The notes beneath the pieces are model-generated. The model saw nothing but the letters and a program-made list of their open reading frames with translations. It ran no database searches and was not told the origin of the DNA. The translations under genes and the position numbers were made by a program. From positions 1 through 17,722 of the forward strand of contig UQFW01000032.1 of NCBI GenBank assembly GCA_900540405.1: DNA of 17,722 bases, written 5' to 3'. The DNA is from Candidatus Avelusimicrobium faecicola. Its GTDB lineage: Bacteria > Elusimicrobiota > Elusimicrobia > Elusimicrobiales > Elusimicrobiaceae. Shown piece by piece: positions 1-6,212 of the stretch (position 1 is its first letter; each line of letters opens with the position of its first letter).

Positions 1-12
1 GGAAACTTTTTC

Positions 13-46
13 AAGCCGGCCCGCCTTTTTAGGGGCCGGCTTTTTT
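13..46 (+). terminator. Intrinsic terminator of a gene left of the window
   Basis: A GC-rich hairpin (AAGCCGGCCC at 13-22 pairing with the GGGCCGGCTT around 33-42) runs straight into a T-run at 41-46. The T-run is on the plus strand only, so it most likely ends a plus-strand gene whose coding part lies before position 1. Confidence 0.75.
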
Positions 47-96
47 GCGCGTACCGTTGCTACCGTATTCAATAAATGGCGTAGTTTTTATGAAAC

Positions 97-126
97 TCCC
101 CGGGTATAAAGCCCGGGGATTTTTAT
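97..126 (+). terminator. Hairpin with T-rich tail (palindromic repeat copy 1)
   Basis: TCCCCGGG (97-104) pairs perfectly with CCCGGGGA (112-119) over a 7-nt loop, followed by ATTTTTAT. It may be a second terminator behind the one at 13-46, or simply one copy of a short palindromic repeat: a close copy with the same loop lies at 181-198 and a more distant one at 9308-9327. Confidence 0.45.
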
Positions 127-180
127 AAGTGGGCGCTGTATGGGGTAAGCCGTATAGGGTGCGCCGGGTTTATGTAAAAG

Positions 181-198
181 CCCCGGGTATAAGCCCGG
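181..198. repeat. Palindromic repeat copy 2
   Basis: CCCCGGGTATAAGCCCGG is the same core as at 98-116 with one base fewer in the loop. The two copies are about 83 bp apart. This copy has no T-run behind it, so it is not a terminator on its own. A third related hairpin lies at 9308-9327. Confidence 0.45.
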
Positions 199-230
199 TG
201 GGTATGGTGCGCAGTATTTATCCTCACAAT

Positions 231-265
231 AAAAAGCCCCCCGCTTTGGGCGGAGGGCTTTTTCA
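231..265 (-). terminator. Terminator of the ankyrin-repeat gene
   Basis: AAAAAGCCC plus a CCGC arm (231-244) pairs with GCGGAGGGCTTTTT (about 250-263). On the minus strand the hairpin is followed by a T-run (the A-run at 231-235 and upstream A's). It lies 25 bp beyond the stop codon of the minus-strand ankyrin gene at 290. The symmetric A and T runs would also allow termination on the plus strand. Confidence 0.75.
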
Positions 266-289
266 TATTCCTTGCGGAACAACTAAAAC

Positions 290-2140
290 TTATTGTTGCG
301 CGGACGCATCCGGGTTGTAGGCGGAGTACGCATCTTGGGCCGCTTGAGCAGTGGCATCATACGCATTGGCCGCGGCGTTATAACCGTCGTTTACAGCCCC
401 GGTAGCGGCGTTGTAGCCGTCGCTTACGGCATTGGCGGCGGTATCATAGGCGTTTACGCCTTGGTCGTAGGCGGCTTGAGCGGCGGCCGCCTGTTGGGCT
501 GCGGCTTTTTCGGCCGCTTCGCGTTTGGCTTTAGCCCGGGCGGCGGCACGCGCTTTGGCTTGTCTGGCTTTGCGGGCTTTAGCGCGGGCGGCCTGTTTGG
601 CTTTGGCCTGTTCGGCCGCTTCGGCTTCTTGGATTTCTTTGGCAATATCCGTCAAAGAGGCTTCGGCCGCGGCTTTGCTGTCTTCCAGTACGGAGGGCGC
701 CGGAATAGCAACTTCTTCTACCGTAGGATTGAGCGCTTCCTGCACGCTTTTTTCCGTCACATCCGTTTCCTGCTCGTTGTCTTCCGCCGCCGCCTGCATT
801 TGCGGGGCCAACCCGGTGGTGTCTTTCCCGGCTACTTCCAGGGCCTTTACGTCAAAGACGTTCCCGGCAGGGGTGCCCGCCAAATATTCTTTAGATAAAT
901 CAAATACGGTTTTATTGTCTTTGTTGACGGCTTCCAAATCCGTATTCGTTTTTAACAAAAGCAGAGCCACTTTTTGGTTTTTGTTTTTTACCGCTTGCAT
1001 GAGGGCGGTGTCGCCATTGGCGTCTTTCAAATCCAACTCCACCCGTTTGGACTCCGCCAACACTTGGGCACAAGGGGCGGCTTTCGGGTCCTCGGTCGCG
1101 CGCATAAGGGCGGTTTTGCCGTCGTTATCCACGGCGTTTACATCAGTTTTTTTTTCACCTTGCAAAATGCTTACAAACACCGGTTTGTGCTGTTTTACTG
1201 CCGCCGTTAAAACGGTTTGTCCGTTTTCGTCTTTGGCGTTTACATCCGCACCCAGGTTGATTAAGGTTTCAAACGTGCGGGTTTGGTCGGTAGACATAGC
1301 ATAAAACAGCGGCGTGCGTTTGTGGGAATCGGTAATGTTTATATCCGCACCGTTGCGCACTAAATAGCGCACGGTGGCATCCTGCCCTTCGGCCGCGGCT
1401 ACGGCTAAAGCGTTTAAGCCGTTGTTCGGGTTTTTGTAATTCACGTTCGCCCCGTTGGCTACCAACGCTTGCACGTTGCCCAACGCCCCCGCTTGGGCCG
1501 CATACATTAACGGCGTGTTGCCGGTGATGTCGGCCAGTTCCGTAGCGGCGGAGTTGAGTTTGATTAAATTGGTAATCAGCGCTTTGTTGTTTTTAGCGGC
1601 GGCGTGCAAGAGCGCGGTTTTGCCCAAATCGTCTTTGGCGGTCACGTCGGCACCGTGGGCAATTAAATATTGGGTCGCTTCCGTATTTCCGGCGGCGGCC
1701 GCGGCAATAAGCGGCGTCACCCCATAGCTGGAAACTTCGTTTATTTTCGCCCCGCCTTCTTCTACCAACATTTTAATAATATCCATATTCCCTCTTTCGG
1801 CCGCAACCGCCAGAGGCGTAATGCCTGCGTAGTTTTTCTCGTTCACGTTTACGTTGGCAAACAACAACGTTCTTACGCGGTCGGCATCGTCCACTTTTAC
1901 GGCGCGCACGAGGGACGTATCGTATACAAATTTAGTTTTGGCGCGTTCGCGCGTACCCAAAGTGGTGCTGGCGTAATTTTTCTTTTCCGCGCCGAATACG
2001 GTTCCGCGGTAAATATCGCCGGGCACATCCCCCGTGGCTTTGGCGGCCAGTTGGGCGGTGGTGTCAGTTTCCGCACCGCCTTGGCTAAACGCCGGGGCGG
2101 CTAGAAACGGTAAAACAAAAAGCATATATAGTTTTTTCAT
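290..2140 (-). CDS. Exported ankyrin-repeat protein with Lys/Ala-rich, Tyr-striped tail
   Basis: The protein has 616 residues. Residues 1-20 look like a Sec signal peptide (MKKLYMLFVLPFLAAPAFSQ), so it is probably periplasmic or outer-surface. Residues about 72-430 form about ten ankyrin repeats, recognised by recurring G-x-TPL-x-xAA, LL-x-xGADVN and D-x-x-G-x-TAL patterns (for example 105-113, 139-147, 163-177, 205-216, 297-313). Ankyrin repeats bind protein partners; the partner is unknown. Residues 430-500 are acidic and probably flexible. Residues 500-550 are a Lys/Arg/Ala-rich predicted helix, and 551-612 is an Ala-rich helix with tyrosines at helical spacing. The start is supported by GGAGG at 2149-2153 (complement), 8 nt before ATG. 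The gene stands alone, with its own terminator. Ankyrin identity is firm; export is likely; the function is unknown. Confidence 0.88.
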   Translation of the reverse strand: MKKLYMLFVLPFLAAPAFSQGGAETDTTAQLAAKATGDVPGDIYRGTVFGAEKKNYASTTLGTRERAKTKFVYDTSLVRAVKVDDADRVRTLLFANVNVNEKNYAGITPLAVAAERGNMDIIKMLVEEGGAKINEVSSYGVTPLIAAAAAGNTEATQYLIAHGADVTAKDDLGKTALLHAAAKNNKALITNLIKLNSAATELADITGNTPLMYAAQAGALGNVQALVANGANVNYKNPNNGLNALAVAAAEGQDATVRYLVRNGADINITDSHKRTPLFYAMSTDQTRTFETLINLGADVNAKDENGQTVLTAAVKQHKPVFVSILQGEKKTDVNAVDNDGKTALMRATEDPKAAPCAQVLAESKRVELDLKDANGDTALMQAVKNKNQKVALLLLKTNTDLEAVNKDNKTVFDLSKEYLAGTPAGNVFDVKALEVAGKDTTGLAPQMQAAAEDNEQETDVTEKSVQEALNPTVEEVAIPAPSVLEDSKAAAEASLTDIAKEIQEAEAAEQAKAKQAARAKARKARQAKARAAARAKAKREAAEKAAAQQAAAAQAAYDQGVNAYDTAANAVSDGYNAATGAVNDGYNAAANAYDATAQAAQDAYSAYNPDASAQQ

Positions 2141-2162
2141 GTAGTAATCCTCCGGTACTTAT

Positions 2163-2168
2163 ATTATA
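2163..2168 (-). promoter_or_regulatory. -10 box for the ankyrin-repeat gene
   Basis: A perfect TATAAT on the minus strand lies 9 bp before the Shine-Dalgarno and 22 bp before the start codon. There is no clear -35 at 17 bp; a poor TTGTAA lies at 2188-2193 with a 19-bp spacer. The 5' leader would be very short. Confidence 0.4.
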
Positions 2169-2295
2169 CAAATAGGCGGCGGATTTTTTACAAAAAATTT
2201 CAAAAAAATTGCCGCGGCGGTGCTAAAAAAAGGAAAGCCGTATACCGGATAGCTTAAAATAAATAGTTATTTTTTCAATATTTTTGTTAAAAAAC

Positions 2296-2324
2296 TTGCA
2301 TTTTTTTTAATAAGCGTATAAAAT
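2296..2324 (+). promoter_or_regulatory. Promoter of the candidate small RNA
   Basis: TTGCAT (2296-2301), a 17-bp spacer and TAAAAT (2319-2324) match the sigma-70 -35/-10 pattern (4/6 and 5/6). No open reading frame follows; instead a double hairpin ending in a terminator lies 90 bp downstream. The surroundings are AT-rich, so chance matches are possible. Confidence 0.5.
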
Positions 2325-2330
2325 ATAAGG

Positions 2331-2420
2331 TATAAATAAAAAGATTTTATCCCCCAGAACCTTCGATTTACCCCCCGAACGGTTCTGAAAAAACCCCCGG
2401 ACGAAAGTTTGGGGGTTTTT
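2331..2420 (+). ncRNA. Candidate small RNA with C-rich loops
   Basis: A transcript starting about 7 nt after the -10 at 2319-2324 would be about 90 nt and contain no start codon. It holds a first hairpin (AGAACC 2356-2361 with GGTTCT 2381-2386, extended by a TTCG/CGAA segment) with six C's in the loop, five unpaired C's just before it (2351-2355), and a terminator hairpin (2389-2402 with 2407-2420). The terminator stem closes on a GAAA tetraloop and contains two G-U pairs, both of which make sense only on the plus strand. Promoter, structured body and terminator without an ORF are typical of a bacterial sRNA. C-rich loops often pair with G-rich ribosome-binding sites. Expression and targets are unknown. 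Confidence 0.55.
2388..2420 (+). terminator. Intrinsic terminator with GAAA tetraloop
   Basis: AAAAACCCCC (2389-2398) pairs with GGGGGTTTTT (2411-2420), continued inward by GGAC (2399-2402) with GTTT (2407-2410) around the loop GAAA (2403-2406). It ends the candidate small RNA. No protein gene ends near it on either strand. Confidence 0.75.
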
Positions 2421-2436
2421 ATGTGGCCGCGAGTGT

Positions 2437-2453
2437 GGCGGTTTATAGCGGGG
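2437..2453. repeat. 17-bp G-rich direct repeat, copy 1
   Basis: GCGGTTTATAGCGGGGC is repeated with one mismatch at 2501-2517, 64 bp away. Shorter relatives of the core GTAGCGGGGC are seen at 9220-9235 and, less well, at 17654-17670. All four are intergenic. The function is unknown. Confidence 0.5.
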
Positions 2454-2500
2454 CTTTCCTCGGCAGTGGGGCGCAAGCCGTTGCAGGGTGGGCGCGCGGC

Positions 2501-2517
2501 GCGGTTTGTAGCGGGGC
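2501..2517. repeat. 17-bp G-rich direct repeat, copy 2
   Basis: GCGGTTTGTAGCGGGGC differs from copy 1 at 2437-2453 by one base. The segment 2421-2530 between the small RNA and the ferredoxin terminator is unusually rich in G on the plus strand and otherwise holds nothing I can identify. Confidence 0.5.
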
Positions 2518-2534
2518 GGATTTCTATACAAAAA

Positions 2535-2576
2535 TAAAAAACCGCCGCCTTTTAACGGGCGACGGCTTTTTATAAG
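2535..2576 (-). terminator. Terminator of the ferredoxin gene
   Basis: An imperfect stem (CCGCCGCC around 2542-2549 with GGGCGACGG around 2557-2565), flanked by A-runs on the left and T-runs on the right, gives a hairpin plus U-tail on the minus strand, 12-50 bp beyond the ferredoxin stop codon. Confidence 0.65.
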
Positions 2577-2587
2577 GGTCCGAACAG

Positions 2588-2758
2588 TTATTTGCTGATA
2601 GCGCCAACCGGGCAGGTAGAAGCGCAAGAACCACATTCAATGCAGGTACCTTCAGCAATGGTTCTTTTGCCGTCTTTTTCGGAAATAGCGGCTACGGGGC
2701 AAGCACTTTCGCAAGCGCCGCAGTTAATGCAAACATCCGGATTTACTTTATAAGCCAT
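2588..2758 (-). CDS. Small 2[4Fe-4S] ferredoxin
   Basis: This 56-residue protein begins MAYKVNPDVCINCGACESAC. It has two classical cluster-binding motifs, CxxCxxCxxxCP at residues 10-21 and 39-50, separated by a short loop, which is the full-length clostridial/bacterial ferredoxin fold. It is a cytosolic one-electron carrier, typical of anaerobes using ferredoxin-linked oxidoreductases or hydrogenases; its specific partner cannot be told from the context. The start is fixed by GAGGAG at 2767-2772 (complement), 8 nt before ATG. Two TATAAT hexamers on the minus strand (2794-2799 and 2805-2810) are possible -10 boxes. It is monocistronic, with its own terminator, and sits back to back with pilin-like gene 1. 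Confidence 0.95.
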   Translation of the reverse strand: MAYKVNPDVCINCGACESACPVAAISEKDGKRTIAEGTCIECGSCASTCPVGAISK

Positions 2759-2868
2759 GGTTTATTCTCCTCATTCATACTGCTGATAATTTTATTATAC
2801 TTAAATTATACAAAATCCGGCCGGATTTGGCGCGCTTAAAACTGCGCTATGCCGCCGCGCGCCAATTA

Positions 2869-2877
2869 TGCTATTAT
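2869..2877 (+). promoter_or_regulatory. Extended -10 of pilin-like gene 1
   Basis: TGCTATTAT is a TGn extended -10 (TATTAT, 5/6) with no recognisable -35. It is followed 17 nt later by AAGGAGG (2895-2901), 5 nt before the ATG at 2907. Confidence 0.45.
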
Positions 2878-2906
2878 AAAAATAACACTTTTTTAAGGAG
2901 GCTAAA

Positions 2907-3380
2907 ATGAAGAAAGGTTTTACATTAATTGAATTGTTGGTGGTTGTGCTGATTATCGGCGTTTTAACGGCGGTGGGCGTTCCGCAATATATTAAAGCGG
3001 CCGAAAAAGCCCGCGCCGCCGAAGCGTTGCAAATGATGGGCGTATTGAAAGATTCCCTGGCTATTTGCTATTCCACTTATCAAAATAATTTTAATGCTAA
3101 ATGCACGTTTGATAATTTGGAAGTAAAATTAGCGAACGCCACGGCGGAAAGCATTACGGGCGAAAGTTTTACGGTGACGCGCCTAAACGGAGATGACACC
3201 TATTATTACGGCGTTAAGTTTGAGCGCAACAACCCGGCGAAAGATTATTCCCTTACCGGCCAAAAACGCCGCAGTGACGGTGTTTTTGTGCGCAAATGCG
3301 TGCCGAATAATACAACCAAAGGGCGCGAACTCTGCCGCGTGGTGGCGGGCCGCAATTATGATAATGCCAACGGTTTTTAG
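2907..3380 (+). CDS. Type IV pilin-like / pseudopilin protein 1
   Basis: The protein has 157 residues. It has a class III prepilin signal: leader MKKG cleaved by prepilin peptidase before F5, Glu at mature position 5 (E9) and a hydrophobic helix LLVVVLIIGVLTAVGVPQY. This makes it a subunit or minor component of a type IV pilus, type II secretion pseudopilus or DNA-uptake filament; the N-terminus cannot tell which. The globular part has four cysteines, C54/C66 and C131/C143, suggesting two disulfides. It differs from pilin-like genes 2 and 3 of this window beyond the helix. AAGGAGG at 2895-2901 supports the start. It is a single gene with its own promoter and terminator. No pilus assembly gene is in the window, so assembly must depend on loci elsewhere. 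Confidence 0.9.
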   Translation: MKKGFTLIELLVVVLIIGVLTAVGVPQYIKAAEKARAAEALQMMGVLKDSLAICYSTYQNNFNAKCTFDNLEVKLANATAESITGESFTVTRLNGDDTYYYGVKFERNNPAKDYSLTGQKRRSDGVFVRKCVPNNTTKGRELCRVVAGRNYDNANGF

Positions 3381-3403
3381 CCCCCTGTGATTAAGTGCAG
3401 TGT

Positions 3404-3433
3404 GCCGGCTCCACCCCAGGGGCCGGCTTTTTA
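3404..3433 (+). terminator. Terminator of pilin-like gene 1
   Basis: GCCGGC (3404-3409) pairs with GCCGGC (3422-3427), extended inward by about three pairs, and is followed by TTTTT. It begins 24 bp after the stop codon. Confidence 0.8.
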
Positions 3434-3538
3434 TTTATAGGGCTACCCGGCAAACGGCTTGCGTGCTTTTCATTCTCTCCCCCCCCTTTTTTTAGGGGCC
3501 GGGGCGGCACATTGTAAGGCGCGCTTTACTCCCGCCGC

Positions 3539-3568
3539 TTGCCAAGCTATACGCCCCAATGGTATAAT
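3539..3568 (+). promoter_or_regulatory. Strong promoter of feoAB
   Basis: TTGCCA (3539-3544, 5/6), an 18-bp spacer and a perfect TATAAT (3563-3568) preceded by TGG (extended -10). This is the best sigma-70 promoter in the window. I do not see a convincing Fur box overlapping it, although an iron transporter would be expected to have one. Transcription should start near 3575, only about 24 nt before the ATG. Confidence 0.7.
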
Positions 3569-3598
3569 AAAAGTAAGGATTAGCTAACTTTTATACTT

Positions 3599-5548
3599 AT
3601 GGAAAAAGATTTCAACCGCACATTACAGCAGTTAAGGCCGGGCAGTACCGCCCGGATTAAGGATATTCAGGCGGATGCCAAAATGACCGAAAAATTGGCC
3701 GCCATGGGCCTTGTAAAAGACCAACTTGTCACCCGCAAACCGGGCAGTAGCCCCATTGTGGTAAGCGTATCGGGCACCGAAGTTGCCATCGGGCGGGAAA
3801 CCGCCAAAAAAATTATTGTAGCCGCCAAGAAAAACACCTTTCTGTTGGCCGGAAACCCCAACGTGGGCAAAAGCCTTATTTTCTCCCGCCTGACGGGCAT
3901 TGGCATTATTTCTTCCAACTTCCCGGGTACCACGGTGGGGCTCAATTACGGGCAAACCGTTTTTAATGGGGATAGCTATGATATTATTGACATCCCCGGC
4001 TTGTACCGCTTGGAAGAAGAATGGCTGATTGAAGGCAAAAAACGCAATTTATTTAAGGAATTGGATTACGATTTTATCGTCTGCGTGGCGGATGCGTCCC
4101 ACCTGGAGCGCAACCTGTACTTTTTGTTGGAAATTATGCAGCTTAAAAAGCCGGTTATTTTACTGCTTAATAAATTTGACGAAGCCCAACGCAAAGGGAT
4201 TCAAATTAATGTAAAAGAGCTGGAAAAACAACTGGGTATCCCGGTCGTTCCGGCGGTAGCCACCACGGGCGAAGGGTTAAAAGAGCTGTCTTATCAGGCT
4301 TCTTTAATTACGGAGCAAAAACAGCCGCTAAGTGACTTGCAGGTTCCCCCCACCGCCGAAGGCAAATGGCACGTTATCGGCGATATTATCAGCAAAGTGC
4401 AGGTGATTAAGCACAAACATCCGTCTATCTGGGAAAACTTACAGCGCATTGCCACCAACCCGGTGACGGGTATTCCGCTGGCGTTTGTGGTGTTGGTAGT
4501 GTCTTTCTTTGTGGTGCGCTTTGTGGGCGAAAGTATCATAGATTTTTTGTCGCCGTTTTATGATAATTATTATTTCCCCTTTATGCAAAAACTGTTTGCC
4601 GGTTGGTTTGGGGACAGTAATTGGCTGACCCATATTTTAGTGGGTGACGGCGGGGAGCTGTATTTTGGCATATTAACGGACGGCTTAAAAATTGCGCTGG
4701 TGGATGTAATGTCTTATGTGTTGGCATTCTATGCACTGCTGGGATTTTTGGGCGATTTGGGCTATCTGCCGCGCCTGGCGGTACTGTTAGACGGCCTGTT
4801 GCATAAAATCGGCCTGCACGGCTATGGGGCCATTCCCATTATGTTGGGGTTTGGGTGCAAAGTGCCTGCCGTCATGGGCGTGCGCGTGTTGGAAACCCGC
4901 CGCGAACGCATTATTGCCTTGGCGTTAATTTTGGTGATGGTGCCGTGTATTTCCCAAACGGCTATGATTTTTGCCATTTTGGCGCCGTACGGCATTAAAT
5001 ACCTGCTGATGGTTTTTGGTATTTTGTTCCTGTGCGGCATTTTGGCGGGAACGGTACTCAATAAATTAATGCGCGGGGAAACGCCGGAATTATTTATGGA
5101 AATTCCCTCGTGGCAAATTCCGCAGTGGCGGCCGTTATTACGCAAATTGTGGATACGCATGAAGGAGTATCTGGGGGATGCGTTGCCGCTTATTTTAGGC
5201 GGGGTGTTTTTGGTGGATTTAATGCAGCTTTCCGGCCTGACGGATTGGCTGACGAAAGTGTTGCGCTTCCCGGTGGAACATTTGCTTTCTCTGCCGGGCG
5301 AAATTACCCCGGTGCTTTTGCTGGGGGTACTACGCAAAGACGTATCTATTGCTATGTTATCCCCCTACCACTTAACGCCGGAACAACTGGTAGTATGCTG
5401 TATTTTTATGACCATGTACCTGCCCTGCGTGGCGACGTTCTTTGTGATGTTGCGTGAAAGCGGCCTGAAAGACACCTTGCGCGTGGTGGCGCTGACGTTT
5501 GGGCTGGCAACCGCCGCGGCGTGGATATTGGGCGTAATTTTATTCTAA
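3599..5548 (+). CDS. feoB: FeoA-FeoB fusion, ferrous iron transporter
   Basis: This 649-residue protein imports Fe(II) across the inner membrane. Residues 5-77 are a FeoA SH3-like domain (LAAMGLVKDQ, then VSGTEVAIGRETAKKI). Residues 80-235 are the FeoB G-protein domain: G1 GNPNVGKS (85-92), G2 in SNFPGTT (106-112), G3 DIPG (131-134), G4 NKFD (191-194) and G5 near ATTGEG. The membrane part (about 285-649) carries the two gate segments, with C420 in GFGCKVPA and C610 in YLPCVATF. The FeoB part is about 570 residues, shorter than the roughly 770 of the E. coli protein, and the usual GCNVPA reads GCKVPA. FeoA-FeoB fusions are known in other bacteria. The start has no SD at normal distance (AAGGA at 3575-3579 is 19 nt away), but the FeoA homology requires it. 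Confidence 0.93.
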   Translation: MEKDFNRTLQQLRPGSTARIKDIQADAKMTEKLAAMGLVKDQLVTRKPGSSPIVVSVSGTEVAIGRETAKKIIVAAKKNTFLLAGNPNVGKSLIFSRLTGIGIISSNFPGTTVGLNYGQTVFNGDSYDIIDIPGLYRLEEEWLIEGKKRNLFKELDYDFIVCVADASHLERNLYFLLEIMQLKKPVILLLNKFDEAQRKGIQINVKELEKQLGIPVVPAVATTGEGLKELSYQASLITEQKQPLSDLQVPPTAEGKWHVIGDIISKVQVIKHKHPSIWENLQRIATNPVTGIPLAFVVLVVSFFVVRFVGESIIDFLSPFYDNYYFPFMQKLFAGWFGDSNWLTHILVGDGGELYFGILTDGLKIALVDVMSYVLAFYALLGFLGDLGYLPRLAVLLDGLLHKIGLHGYGAIPIMLGFGCKVPAVMGVRVLETRRERIIALALILVMVPCISQTAMIFAILAPYGIKYLLMVFGILFLCGILAGTVLNKLMRGETPELFMEIPSWQIPQWRPLLRKLWIRMKEYLGDALPLILGGVFLVDLMQLSGLTDWLTKVLRFPVEHLLSLPGEITPVLLLGVLRKDVSIAMLSPYHLTPEQLVVCCIFMTMYLPCVATFFVMLRESGLKDTLRVVALTFGLATAAAWILGVILF

Positions 5549-5572
5549 CTGCAAATATAGCTTAAATAAAAA

Positions 5573-5607
5573 GTTCCCCCGGTAAACAAATGCCGGGGGT
5601 TTTTTAT
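5573..5607. terminator. Bidirectional terminator between feoAB and pilin-like gene 2
   Basis: CCCCCGG (5576-5582) pairs with CCGGGGG (5593-5599). T's follow on the right (5600-5606), and an A-rich stretch on the left serves as a U-tract for the minus strand. It lies between the convergent stop codons at 5548 and 5636, so it can serve both genes. Confidence 0.8.
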
Positions 5608-5635
5608 TACGGATTTATTTGTTGAATGGGCCTAT

Positions 5636-6178
5636 TTAATTTAACAGGTAAATGTTGATAGGCGTGCCCATTTCGGCCGGTTGGGAATGGGCTAAATTTT
5701 GCTCGGCCGGAGTGCCCCCTTGGCTTTTGCAGGCGGCCACGGCGGCCGGATTGGTGGCATGGGCCCAACATTCTATGCGGTTGGGAAAGGCGGAATTATC
5801 AAAATAAACCGCATACGCCAGCGGAATATCCGCCGTTCCGCGGGCTCCGGCAAACCCTACTACGGCCTCTCCCGCGCGGCCCACCACGCCGGATTTAACA
5901 TCTATCCAAAAATCATTACAACGGATATGCCCGGCCCCGGGGGTACTGCACCCGCTGATTTCCCCCACGTCCAGCACGGAGGTATCATCCGGGTAGGCTC
6001 CGTTTGCCATGTAGTAAGTTTCAGCCGCGTTTTTAATGGTGCGTACGGCCGGGATTAACCGGGCCAGCCGGGCTTTTAATACGGCGGCGCGGTATTGCGG
6101 CAGGGCGGCAGAGGCCAAAATGCCGATAATCAGAACTACTACCAGTAATTCTATAAGTGTGAAACCTTTATTTTGCAT
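5636..6178 (-). CDS. Type IV pilin-like / pseudopilin protein 2
   Basis: The protein has 180 residues. Leader MQNKG is cleaved before F6; E10 is Glu+5 of the mature protein; the helix continues LLVVVLIIGILASAALPQY. The region after it, with YYMANGAYPDD near residues 55-65, closely resembles pilin-like protein 3 (YYLANGAYPPD), so the two are paralogs. Cysteines C77/C87 and C137/C150 suggest two disulfides, with the same order as in protein 3. It is probably a pilus or pseudopilus subunit in the inner membrane before assembly. The start is supported by AAAGGAG at 6186-6192 (complement), 7 nt before ATG. The 5' leader is remarkable: a 12-bp intrinsic terminator ends only 21 nt before the SD and an alternative fold can disrupt it, so expression is probably controlled by transcription attenuation. 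Confidence 0.9.
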   Translation of the reverse strand: MQNKGFTLIELLVVVLIIGILASAALPQYRAAVLKARLARLIPAVRTIKNAAETYYMANGAYPDDTSVLDVGEISGCSTPGAGHIRCNDFWIDVKSGVVGRAGEAVVGFAGARGTADIPLAYAVYFDNSAFPNRIECWAHATNPAAVAACKSQGGTPAEQNLAHSQPAEMGTPINIYLLN

Positions 6179-6212
6179 AATTATTCTCCTTTCTGTTTTG
6201 GAAAATAAAACG

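Noticed and set aside
88-282. A 64-codon minus-strand frame
   Set aside because: It runs through two hairpins and the ankyrin-gene terminator, and its translation is repetitive Pro/Gly/Tyr from the palindromic repeats.
293-1304. Long open frames on the plus strand opposite the ankyrin gene
   Set aside because: They are mirrors of Ala/Lys-rich and ankyrin codons on the other strand; no domain, no good ribosome-binding site.
2267-2636. Overlapping minus-strand frames of 69 and 109 codons
   Set aside because: They cover the candidate small RNA and the terminator and C-terminus of the ferredoxin gene, and have no plausible start region or family.
3479-3505. Terminator from the C8-T7-AGGGG hairpin
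   Set aside because: The hairpin is not followed by a T-run on either strand.
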